Positions 35,097 to 44,400 of a stretch of DNA of 62,231 nt are shown here, piece after piece. Made by a program: the position numbers and the translations under genes. Numbering within the stretch: the first letter of the stretch is position 1; each line of letters opens with the position of its first letter. The notes under the pieces were generated by a model. That model did no database searches and was not told where the DNA came from. It saw only the letters and a program-made list of their open reading frames with translations. Origin of the DNA: a bacterium (lineage in GTDB: Bacteria > Zhuqueibacterota > QNDG01); the NCBI GenBank assembly GCA_021158245.1, contig JAGGVB010000044.1, forward strand, positions 1-62,231. Direction: 5' to 3'.

Positions 35097-35915
35097 ATGC
35101 GTATAGGTATCTATCAGTTCAGTCCGGTATTCGGAGATAAAAAGACTAATCTTAATAAAATAGAAAATGCAGTTGCAGAGGTTAATGCAGACTTGCTTGT
35201 GCTTCCTGAACTCTGTATTTCCGGCTATCAGTTTACATCACAAAAAGAGGTAGCAGATTTAAGCGACATAGTGCCTGATGGGGAGAGTATAAAGAGGTTA
35301 GTCACTATTTCCAAAAAAACAGGAACTTTTATAGCCTCAGGCTTCGTTGAACAAGAGGACGGAAAATTTTATAACTCTTCTGTGTTTGCAGGCCCCAGAG
35401 GAATAGTAGGCATTTACAGGAAAAATCATCTCTTTTATGAAGAGAAGGAGTACTTTACTCCGGGGAATCTCGGGTTTCCTGTATTCTCAATTCCGGGAGT
35501 AAAAGTCGGAATGATGATATGTTTTGACTGGCTCTTTCCTGAGGCTGCCCGTTCTCTTGCTCTTAAAGGTGCAGATATAATTCTCCATCCTGCGAACCTT
35601 GTACTACCCTTTTGCCAGGATGCAATGATTACAAGATGTATTGAGAACGGAGTTTTTGCAGTAACAGCCAACAGAACAGGAACGGAAAAAAGAGGAGGGA
35701 AGCCTTCCCTCAGGTTTACAGGCCAAAGCCAGGTTGTTAATCCCAAAGGCGAGGTACTTTTTAAGCTGGGGGAGAATGTTGAATCCGTACAGGTAATTGA
35801 GATAGACCCTTCGCTTGCAGGCAACAAGATGATTACAGATGTAAATGATATATTTCTTGACAGAAGGCCGGACATCTACATTGATGATGTTCCGCCTGAG
35901 GAGACTGCAGGATAA
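35097..35915 (+). CDS. Carbon-nitrogen hydrolase (nitrilase superfamily)
   Basis: The 272-residue enzyme has the Glu-Lys-Cys triad of the superfamily: Glu in LLVLPELCISGYQF, Lys in YRKNHLFYEE and Cys in GMMICFDWLFPE. Such enzymes hydrolyse amides or nitriles; close bacterial groups include omega-amidases and N-carbamoylputrescine amidases, but the substrate cannot be read from sequence. The N-terminus is complete (MRIGIYQFSPVFGDKKTN) and there is no signal peptide, so it is cytoplasmic. AGGGTGA precedes the start. Its stop shares one base with the rtcB start (TAATG), which suggests co-translation with rtcB. Confidence 0.87.
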   Translation: MRIGIYQFSPVFGDKKTNLNKIENAVAEVNADLLVLPELCISGYQFTSQKEVADLSDIVPDGESIKRLVTISKKTGTFIASGFVEQEDGKFYNSSVFAGPRGIVGIYRKNHLFYEEKEYFTPGNLGFPVFSIPGVKVGMMICFDWLFPEAARSLALKGADIILHPANLVLPFCQDAMITRCIENGVFAVTANRTGTEKRGGKPSLRFTGQSQVVNPKGEVLFKLGENVESVQVIEIDPSLAGNKMITDVNDIFLDRRPDIYIDDVPPEETAG

Positions 35916-37372
35916 TGACTGCATTATGGGACGGCCCCCTTAAAAAAGTAAATGATTATCTGTGGAAGATCCCTGTTTCGTACGCAGAGGGAATGAATGT
36001 TCCGGGATTTATCTTTGCAGATGAAAAGATGATAGAGGATGTACGCAGAGATTCAGCTCCTCTTCAGGTTGCAAATGTGGCTCATCTGCCGGGCATCCTG
36101 AAAGGCTCTTTTGCAATGCCTGATATCCATTGGGGTTATGGTTTCCCAATCGGAGGAGTTGCTGCATTTGATATTGACAGCGGAATTATTTCTCCGGGCG
36201 GTGTGGGATATGATATAAACTGCGGCGTAAGGCTTATTAAAACCGATCTCGAAGAGTCGGATATCCGGGGAGTAATCCACACTCTGATTCAGGGGCTTTT
36301 CCAGAATATCCCAAGCGGCGTGGGCTCCACGGGGAAGTTGAAACTCTCTCAAAAGCAGGAGAGAGATGTATTAAGAGACGGAGCTGTGTGGGCAGTAAAG
36401 AACGGGTTCGGATGGGACGAAGACCTCCTTTTTACAGAAAACAGAGGTATATTTGACGGAGCGGATCCGTCCGCCTTGTCACAGCGTGCAATCCAGAGAG
36501 GCAGTCACCAGTTAGGCACACTCGGATCAGGAAACCATTTTCTCGAGATTCAGAAAGTAGAAACAATATTTGATAAGGAAAAGGCTGAAGCTTTCGGCCT
36601 GAGAGAGGGGCAAATCACAATAATGGTTCATACAGGCTCAAGAGGCCTTGGATATCAGGTATGTGACGACAGCCTTGATGATATGGTAAAGGCGATGGAC
36701 AAGTACTCTATCAAAGTACCGGATAAACAGCTTGCATCTGCTCCTGTTAACTCTTCTGAAGCTGAGAAGTATCTTGCGGGTATGGCTGCTGCTGCAAATT
36801 ATGCATGGGCCAACAGGCAGACAATTCTTCACTGGATAAGGGAAACATTTGAAAGAGTGTTTAATCAATCTGCAGAGAACCTGGGCATGCACATGGTTTA
36901 TGATGTGGCGCATAATATTGCAAAGTTTGAAGATCATTTAATTAACGGTCAAAAGAAGAAAGTCCTTGTTCACAGAAAAGGTGCAACCAGAGCATTCGGC
37001 CCTGAAAATCCCGATATACCTGAGCCTTACAGAAATACGGGACAGCCTGTGCTGATTCCCGGAGACATGGGTACTGCTTCTTATGTTCTTGCAGGTACAA
37101 AGTGTGCAGAGAAAGAGAGTTTCGGATCTACATGTCACGGAGCAGGCAGAGTAATGAGCAGACATGCGGCAGTAAGGGCTGCAAAAGGAAGATCTATTTT
37201 TAAGGAGATGGAAGAGAGAGGCGTTGTTGTTCAGAGCAGAAGCCGAAAAACTCTCGCAGAGGAATCTCCTGAAGCATACAAGGATATTGACAGAGTCGTC
37301 AATATTGTGCACAATGCCGGATTGTCCCTGAAGGTTGCACGAATGAGACCTCTCGGTGTGGTTAAAGGATAA
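35915..37372 (+). CDS. rtcB: RtcB-type tRNA/RNA ligase
   Basis: RtcB joins 2',3'-cyclic phosphate and 5'-OH RNA ends using GTP and Mn2+. The 485-residue protein has the family hallmarks: GSFAMPDIHWGYGFPIGGVAAFD, the metal Cys in GGVGYDINCGVRL, the HTGSRGLGYQ segment and the guanylated His in STCHGAGRVMSR, with the C-terminal VARMRPLGVVKG. No intein interrupts it. No archease gene, the usual activator, is next to it. Its partner in the transcript is a nitrilase-family enzyme upstream, and an orphan ExbD-type gene lies 15 bases downstream. A role in RNA repair or tRNA splicing follows from the family, not from context. Confidence 0.95.
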   Translation: MTALWDGPLKKVNDYLWKIPVSYAEGMNVPGFIFADEKMIEDVRRDSAPLQVANVAHLPGILKGSFAMPDIHWGYGFPIGGVAAFDIDSGIISPGGVGYDINCGVRLIKTDLEESDIRGVIHTLIQGLFQNIPSGVGSTGKLKLSQKQERDVLRDGAVWAVKNGFGWDEDLLFTENRGIFDGADPSALSQRAIQRGSHQLGTLGSGNHFLEIQKVETIFDKEKAEAFGLREGQITIMVHTGSRGLGYQVCDDSLDDMVKAMDKYSIKVPDKQLASAPVNSSEAEKYLAGMAAAANYAWANRQTILHWIRETFERVFNQSAENLGMHMVYDVAHNIAKFEDHLINGQKKKVLVHRKGATRAFGPENPDIPEPYRNTGQPVLIPGDMGTASYVLAGTKCAEKESFGSTCHGAGRVMSRHAAVRAAKGRSIFKEMEERGVVVQSRSRKTLAEESPEAYKDIDRVVNIVHNAGLSLKVARMRPLGVVKG

Positions 37373-37387
37373 AAAAATGAGGATTTT

Positions 37388-37807
37388 ATGCAGTTAAGAG
37401 AAAAATCAAAAAAACGTCTTAACATAAATATCACATCTCTTATTGATGTTCTTTTTCTTCTGCTGATATTTTTTCTGGTTTCATCTACGTTTGTGGAACA
37501 GCCAGGTATGAAAATAGACCTTCCCAAAACTTCCAAAAGGGAATCATTCCGAACAAAGGGATACACTCTTTATATCTCAAAAGAAGGCCGTATGTTTTTG
37601 AATGATGAGAAAGTCTCATTTGATGATTTGCCAAAGCGGCTTAAATCTATCAGCAAGAGCCTGGGAGATAAGGGGATTGTATTAAAAGCTGACGAAAAAA
37701 GCAGATACGGCATTGTTGTTCAGGTTATGGATATAATAAAGCAGAGCGATATAAAGAAGATTGTTGTTGCAACAGAATTAAAAGATATGATAGACAGACA
37801 AAAGTAA
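37388..37807 (+). CDS. Orphan ExbD/TolR-like biopolymer transport protein
   Basis: The 139-residue protein has a basic N-terminal tail, one membrane helix starting NITSLIDVLFLLLIFFLV, where the Asp corresponds to the essential ExbD Asp25, and a periplasmic domain of usual size with the ExbD C-terminal pattern (YGIVVQVMDIIKQSDIKKIVVAT). No ExbB/TolQ gene is adjacent, so it must work with a channel encoded elsewhere. GAGG lies upstream of ATG 37388. It could be a leftover of a rearranged exb operon or a third ExbD-type for the motor at 22730-25550; the sequence does not decide. Confidence 0.9.
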   Translation: MQLREKSKKRLNINITSLIDVLFLLLIFFLVSSTFVEQPGMKIDLPKTSKRESFRTKGYTLYISKEGRMFLNDEKVSFDDLPKRLKSISKSLGDKGIVLKADEKSRYGIVVQVMDIIKQSDIKKIVVATELKDMIDRQK

Positions 37808-37958
37808 TGATAAGAAAAATAGGTTATTCCGAGTTCTATTTGGGTGTATTCAGTTAATTGTAAAATAGGGTTATTTAAAATATAAACATTTTATTTAATG
37901 TTTAAAATTCTTCCTTTGTTTGTATGGAGAATTTAAGCTGTAATAAGGACCTTGTTAA

Positions 37959-38804
37959 ATGAAAATATTTAAAACAGTAAAAGAGATGCAGGCAGAGGCT
38001 GATAAGCTTCGTCATCATGGTATAAAAATAGGTTTTGTTCCTACAATGGGATATCTGCATCAGGGCCATCTGAGCCTTATCAGGACAGCAAAAGAGAATT
38101 CCGATGTTGTGGTTGTTTCAATATTTGTCAACCCTGTCCAGTTCGGCCCTGAAGAAGATTTTGAAAAATACCCGCGTGATTTTGAACAGGACGAGAAATC
38201 AGCAAAAGATGCAGGAGCAGACATTATTTTTTATCCTTCGGTAGAAGAGATGTATCCGGAACCTTATTTCACTTATGTAGATGTCGAAAAGATTACAGAC
38301 GGCTTGTGCGGAAGATCAAGGCCAGGCCACTTCAGGGGAGTTACAACAGTAGTTGCAAAGCTTTTCCTGTGCGTAAAACCTCATACTGCTGTTTTCGGGC
38401 AGAAAGATGCGCAGCAGGCAGCAGTTATCAGGCAGATGGTCAGAGACCTTAATTTTGATATTAAAATCATTACCGCACCCATTGTCAGAGAAGCAGACGG
38501 GCTTGCAATGAGTTCAAGAAATAAATACTTGTCTCATGAAGAGAGAAAAGAGGCTCTCGCTCTGTATGATTCATTAAAGCTTGCTGAAAACATGGTATCA
38601 AATGGCGAGATATCTGCTGAAATAATAAGAGATGCGATAGAGCGTAGGATATCAGAGGAGCCTCATGCACGGATTGATTATGTGGAACTTGTGAATGCAG
38701 AGAGTCTTGAGCCTGTGGAAATAGTTATCGGCAGAGTGCTTGCCGCAGTTGCTGTTTTTGTGGGGAATACGAGATTGATTGATAATGTAGTACTGGAAGT
38801 TTGA
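37959..38804 (+). CDS. panC: Pantothenate synthetase
   Basis: The enzyme condenses pantoate and beta-alanine with ATP, the last step of pantothenate synthesis. At 281 residues it has the expected length and motifs: [16 protein letters not shown] (the HIGH-type ATP motif), [40 protein letters not shown] and the KMSKS-like region [12 protein letters not shown]. The rest of the pan pathway is not in the window. AAGGA lies 10 bases before ATG 37959. The 150-base spacer before it is A/T-rich and holds nothing else that I can identify. Confidence 0.97.
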   Translation: MKIFKTVKEMQAEADKLRHHGIKIGFVPTMGYLHQGHLSLIRTAKENSDVVVVSIFVNPVQFGPEEDFEKYPRDFEQDEKSAKDAGADIIFYPSVEEMYPEPYFTYVDVEKITDGLCGRSRPGHFRGVTTVVAKLFLCVKPHTAVFGQKDAQQAAVIRQMVRDLNFDIKIITAPIVREADGLAMSSRNKYLSHEERKEALALYDSLKLAENMVSNGEISAEIIRDAIERRISEEPHARIDYVELVNAESLEPVEIVIGRVLAAVAVFVGNTRLIDNVVLEV

Positions 38805-38907
38805 AAATTTCCTGATATTATCCAAAATAAATCTTGTATTGAATCCCTCTTCAGGTTAAATTAACCCTTTAAAAGACATTGTCCGGCAGAAACTATACAG
38901 GTGGTTT

Positions 38908-39867
38908 ATGAAAAAAATTATTCCTATTATAGCAGTGATTCTATCAGGCATGTATTGTGCCCATATAAACGAAGCGGAATTGGCATTTCAGCAGAAAGAT
39001 TACAAAAAAACCATTCACTTATGCAGAATATCCATTGAGAATGATTCTCTTAACACAGATGCTATGCGGCTTTTAAGTCGTTCTTATGTAGCAACTGATT
39101 CCCTTATTAATGCAAGAAAGATGGCAAAAAGAGCATTTGATATAGATACTGATTTAAGGAAAAACATCAAAGTTTTGGCTTATGTATTATCTGCTTCAGG
39201 AGATAAAGAATTTAACGGCAAAAATTATGATTATGCATTAAAATGGTATAATGACGCAGCTGAAATATGTTCCACTGATACAAGAATAATCAGGAAAAAA
39301 GCAGATACCATGTTAAAACTGCATTTTCTTGATCAGGCACAAAAAGAGTACAGCCGCCTTATTTCTGCAGGAAAGGATACCTCTGAGATTAAAAAGATTT
39401 TAAAGAAAATAGATGAAGGTAAAAAACTCGCTTTTTCCTATTATAAAAAAGGCCTGAGAAATTTAAAAAGGGGAAGCATTGTATCAGCGGCAAAGTATTT
39501 TAAAAAGGCAGTCGGCAAAAATTATGACTTGTCAGATGCTCGTTACTATTTTCTTTTAACATCAGGAAAAGTTTCTCTTAAAAGCAGAAAAAAGAAAAAG
39601 CTCTGGGAAGCTATTGAGTCTTTTGGAAAAGCCGCAAATTTGCACCCCGATTCTGCAGAGCCGCACTATTTTATGGCAAAAGCTTATGAGAGAAAAGACA
39701 GCGGAGAATTTGTTAATGCTATTGATGAATACAAAAAAGCCCTGGACCTGGAGCCGAACGGGCCCTATGCAAAAAAGTGCAGCACTAAAGTCAGAACATT
39801 AAGCAGAAGGAAAAAGAAGCTTGATGATTTTTGGAGCAGGGGCAGAAAGAAGATTAAGAGTAAATAA
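38908..39867 (+). CDS. Exported TPR-repeat protein
   Basis: The 319-residue protein begins with a short signal (residues 1-17, ending SGMYCA), which might be a lipoprotein signal although the box before Cys (GMY) is unusual. TPR-type repeats fill most of the rest (EAELAFQQKDYKKTIHLCRI, KNYDYALKWYNDAAEIC, FKKGLRNLKRGSIVSAAKYFKKA-like, AIDEYKKALDLEPNGPYAKK). The C-terminus is very basic (RRKKKLDDFWSRGRKKIKSK), which could contact membrane or peptidoglycan. It stands alone between panC and ppa and is followed by a terminator. Confidence 0.8.
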   Translation: MKKIIPIIAVILSGMYCAHINEAELAFQQKDYKKTIHLCRISIENDSLNTDAMRLLSRSYVATDSLINARKMAKRAFDIDTDLRKNIKVLAYVLSASGDKEFNGKNYDYALKWYNDAAEICSTDTRIIRKKADTMLKLHFLDQAQKEYSRLISAGKDTSEIKKILKKIDEGKKLAFSYYKKGLRNLKRGSIVSAAKYFKKAVGKNYDLSDARYYFLLTSGKVSLKSRKKKKLWEAIESFGKAANLHPDSAEPHYFMAKAYERKDSGEFVNAIDEYKKALDLEPNGPYAKKCSTKVRTLSRRKKKLDDFWSRGRKKIKSK

Positions 39868-39882
39868 ATGTTTAGAAAACAG

Positions 39883-39914
39883 AAGGGCGGATTTTAACAA
39901 ATCCGCCCTTTATT
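39883..39914 (+). terminator. Intrinsic terminator after the TPR gene
   Basis: AAGGGCGGATTT and AAATCCGCCCTT form a perfect 12-bp stem with a TAAC loop, followed by TATTTG, 15 bases after the stop. Confidence 0.85.
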
Positions 39915-40013
39915 TGTTGCATACTACATTTTTTACCTTATTTTACTGAGCAAAATTAAAATGAAAATAAAGTCTGAGTTTTCCCAAAAAAATTAATTTA
40001 AAGGAGCAAAACA

Positions 40014-40628
40014 ATGTCTTTTCCCCATCCATTTTACAAATGGAGGCCGCATCCATGGCATGGGCTTGAAGTTGGAATCAATCCTCCGGAAATTGTACAT
40101 GCTTATATTGAAATAACTCCCTTTGATCTTGTCAAGTATGAAGTGGACAAATCAACAGGATATATGAAAGTTGACAGGCCTCAGAGGACATCATCTCAGC
40201 CTCCTGCTCTTTACGGTTTTATTCCAAGGACGTACGGCGGAAAGAGAGTCAGTGCTCTCAGCCCTGATGCGGAGCGTGGAGACGGAGATCCCCTTGATAT
40301 CTGTGTTGTGAGCGAGCGTCCGATTACAAGAGGTGAAATTTTTCTAAACGCCCGGGTAATAGGCGGGCTCCGTATGATTGACCACGGAGAAGCTGATGAT
40401 AAAATTATCGGAATTCTTGAAAATGATGAGTTCTGGAGAGATGCAAAAGATATTAGTGATCTGCCCGATATTTTGGTTGAACGGCTGAAACACTATTTTT
40501 GTACTTACAAGCTTGTTGAGGACGAAAAATCTAAAATCACTATTGATGAGGTTTATAACAGAGAAAAAGCTCTTGAAGTTGTGACTGCTTCAATTGAAGA
40601 TTATAATGAAGAATTTGGTGAAGTATAA
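40014..40628 (+). CDS. ppa: Inorganic pyrophosphatase, family I
   Basis: The soluble enzyme hydrolyses PPi to phosphate. At 204 residues it shows the family I core [29 protein letters not shown] and the metal-binding [10 protein letters not shown] (the usual DGDPLDVLV with two changes), then [20 protein letters not shown]. The extended N-terminus [19 protein letters not shown] belongs to a subgroup different from E. coli Ppa. AAAGGAG precedes the start. Its presence next to PPi-type phosphofructokinase elsewhere in the window is notable, because the two enzymes compete for PPi; expression may be separated. Confidence 0.94.
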   Translation: MSFPHPFYKWRPHPWHGLEVGINPPEIVHAYIEITPFDLVKYEVDKSTGYMKVDRPQRTSSQPPALYGFIPRTYGGKRVSALSPDAERGDGDPLDICVVSERPITRGEIFLNARVIGGLRMIDHGEADDKIIGILENDEFWRDAKDISDLPDILVERLKHYFCTYKLVEDEKSKITIDEVYNREKALEVVTASIEDYNEEFGEV

Positions 40629-40662
40629 GATTACTGAATTTGCAATATAATATATAGTTGAT

Positions 40663-40700
40663 ATCAGGGGAGACGATACATTTGTCTCCCCTGATTTATT
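40663..40700 (+). terminator. Intrinsic terminator after ppa
   Basis: ATCAGGGGAGAC and GTCTCCCCTGAT form a perfect 12-bp stem with a 9-base loop, followed by a T-rich stretch (TTATT). Confidence 0.85.
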
Positions 40701-41407
40701 GCGCCTGCAGAAAGAGTACAGAAGTATTCCGCTGATTGTATTATATCTGTGAAATTATTTATCGGGGAGTTATAAACATCTAATAATAAATATTATCACT
40801 CGGTATCCTCTGAATCATCCCTGTTTTATCGGCAAAAATGAAAGATTTACAAAATTTTAATTTAGAACCAAAATAATGATGCTACCGGCAAAAAATGCCG
40901 TTTTAATCAATGATGATATTGTTAAGTTTTTTCCGTTGCAAACAGAGTTATGGCTGTAGCCTGTTAAAACAAATTTAAAGTTTTATCAATCTATAATCGC
41001 AGGTTTCCCGAATTAAAATTAAAATAAATGTTATAAGTGAAATATGTTCTGGTATTTATTGATAATAGGCCGATAACTATACTGAGAAGAAGGCTTCAAT
41101 ATAAGTTTGCCACTGTTTTTAAAGGGGTTATCTGCAGATATAATTATGCAGGATAGTATAAAACGGGAGTGTGATGCATAAAAAGAGGAACATTGCAAAT
41201 TGTAAATTAGATTTCATTTAGCACTCTTCAGGAATATTTTTTTATCTGATTTATTCTATGCATGCTTTTGATGATATATTTTAAGGCTAAAATATTGTAG
41301 AATTGATAGATAAGAAAGAAAGCCCTTGATAAAAATCGGTGGTATAAATTTTGCAAACAATAGCATTGACGTATAAAAAATACGTTTTAATATAAACAGG
41401 AGTTTTT
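40701..41407. other. Long intergenic region before the type IX cargo gene
   Basis: About 700 A/T-rich bases with no reading frame of note, no tRNA-like fold and no long repeat that I could see. A -35-like TTGACG (41366-41371) with TAATAT (41388-41393) at 16 bases could be the promoter of the next gene. The AGGAG at 41398-41402 is the ribosome site for GTG 41408. The length suggests regulatory content that I cannot identify. Confidence 0.5.
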
Positions 41408-44400
41408 GTGGTAAAGAAGTTAATCCTATTAATTTTTATTTTTAGTACTATTTCGTATTCACAGACTCAGTGGGTCAGAAACGGAATTAAGGGCGCTTCA
41501 GCTGTTTCTTCACAGATCAATCTGAACTGTGTAAGTACAGGCACAGGCGGTGTATTCTTTGCATATGAAAATGACCCTCAGGGTGACGCTGACATCTATG
41601 TGCAGTATATTGACGGAGCAGGTAATGCAAAGTGGGGACCAGACGGGAAAGTAATTTGTTCCGCGGCAGGCAACCAAAAGCGGCCTACAATTACATCTGA
41701 CGGCAGCGGCGGGCTCTATGTTGCATGGGAAGATGAAGTATCGGAAGATATTTATATCCAGCATCTTGATGCACAGGGTAATGAGCTTTGGGTAAAAGAC
41801 GGAATTAGAATATGCAGTGCTGCAGGGCTGCAATCACGCGTTGAAGCTGTATATGATGGGACTGGAAGTGTAACACTTGTATGGATTGACGAACGTTCGG
41901 GGAATGGCACTGACATATATGCACAGCGTGTAAACAGCAGCGGTAATGCCTTGTGGCAGACTAATGGTGTGCCGGTATGTACTGAATCGGGCAATCAGTC
42001 GTCTCATGTTATAAAAAGCGATGGTTCAGGCGGAGTGTTTGTTGTATGGCAGGATTACAGGAACGGTTATGCAAATATTGATATTTATGCACAGCACATA
42101 AACAGCTCTGGTTCGCCTCTTTTCGGTTCTCAGGGCATAAGTGTTGTTTCTGCGGCAAATAATCAGCAGAAACCTGATATTGACATTAACGGTACAGACA
42201 TTTTCGTAAGTTGGCAGGACTTCCGTTCCGGTACAAATAATGATATATATGTACAAAAATTTGATATAAACGGCAGCCCTCAGTGGGGCGCAAACGGTTA
42301 TCCGGTATGCACTGCAGGGGGGCATCAGACGAATAGTCAGATAATTAGTGACGGATCCGGCGGAGTAATAATTGTCTGGGATGATAACAGAACAGGATAT
42401 GACATCTACGGACAGCAGATGTCTTCCAACGGCATTCCCCAGTGGGAAGCAAACGGAAAAGTTATAAATGCATCGAGCGGGTATCAATACACTTCCCGTG
42501 TAGTGTCAGACGGTGCTCACGGAGCCTTTGTTATATGGAATGATGATCACTCTTCTCCGTCTGATTTGAATATATTTGTTCAGCATATTAAAAGCGATGG
42601 GACTCTTCTTTTTCCCGAACAAGGCTATACTGTGGTAGATACAACAGGATATCAGGACGGACATTGTATAGTTGAGGACGGAGCAGGCGGATTTATTGCA
42701 TTGTGGAGGGACGGCAGAGACGGAAACAGTGATGTTTATGTTCAGCATATAAATGATGCAATTACTTTTTCAACTCCTTCAGCGGGAAATCTCTGGGCAG
42801 GCGACAGGGAACAGACAATTACATGGGAGTTAAAACCCGAATCAGTAATTTTTGATCATCTTATTGTTAAAGCATCTGCCAGCCCTGGAGACGGGTTTCC
42901 GATTATAGTACAAGACAATGTTTCTCCTTCTCTCCTGTCTGTAAACTGGGCACCCCAATCAGTAAGCAGTACAAGTGTCAGAATCAAAATAGATGGTATC
43001 CTTTCTGACGGCACACTTGTAAATTCATATCAGAGCGGTCAATTTTCAATTGATTCCGAGCCGCCTGACCAGTTTCATCTTCTATCCCCTGTTAATAACA
43101 CAAACACAACCCTTGATGTTACTTTCCAGTGGGAAACTGCATCTGACAACCTCTCAGGGCTTGACCACTACGAATTATGGCTGAACAATTCAGTTTTTAC
43201 TGATACTTTGCATTCAAACTCCATAAGCCTGGCTATGGATGAAGGAACATTTGTCTGGACAGTTAAGGCTGTTGACAAAGCAGGAGTTGTAAGAACTGCG
43301 GAAGAAGCCTGGAATTTTTCAACGAGCAGAGATAATGATCCTCCTACAATATTTCACCTGCAGTCACCCTCAAATGACTCATGGACTGCTGAAAAGTCTC
43401 CGGAGTTTATCTGGTCAGGATCTACTGATGCAGGAAGCGGGCTGATGAAATATCAGTTTTATCTTGACGGTGAAATGATTAAGGATAATATGCCGCCTAC
43501 TCAGCATTCGTTCTCTTCTGCAGAGCTAAGCCTTGGTTCACATACCTGGCATGTAATTGCAGTTGATTCTGTAGGAAATTCTATGGAATCCGAAGAGATT
43601 AATACTATTAATGTTGATTACGTAAAACCCGAGCAATTTTCATTAAGAGGCCCGGATGACGGTGTATGGGTAAATACTGCATATCCGGAGTTTTCATGGG
43701 AAGCAGTATCTGATACAGGTGCCGGACTTGAATACCTGCAGCTTTGGATGGACGGAGAACTTCTTATAGACAATATTAACCCTTCAGGTACATCACTTAT
43801 CCCTGGATCAGGTTACGCTGTTTCGGAAGGAAGCCATGAATGGTACATTTCTGCAAAGGATTCAGTTGGAAATATCAGAAAATCGACAGAGATATTTGAA
43901 TTAAATGTGGATATAACTCGCCCCGAACCTTTTTTACTTATGCAGCCTGCAGACAATAGTTTTGTGACAGATTTGAGGCCTGCTTTTCAGTGGGAAACGG
44001 CAAATGATGCTGTATCAGGCGTAAGTTCTTATAATATCTATATTGATGATCAACTTGTGTCAGAGGGATTGACAAATCCTTCTTACATTCCTGATTACGA
44101 TATTGCAGAGGGGCATCACATCTGGAAAGTAAAAGCTGTTGATGCAGCGGGAAATTCTAAAAACAGCCACAGATTCGGGTTTACTCTTGATGTGAGCAGC
44201 CCGGAATCATTTGCACTTATTTCTCCGTCTGCAGGAGCGGTACTGCATACGAGAACCCCTGATTTTGCCTGGCATAAAACAGACGATGCAGTTTCGGGAT
44301 TTGCGTCTTATACATTTGTAATTGAAGGAATTACAACTATTGAGAATATCTCTCAAAATGATACTCTGCATACTTTAAGTACATCCTTTGCCAATGGAAC

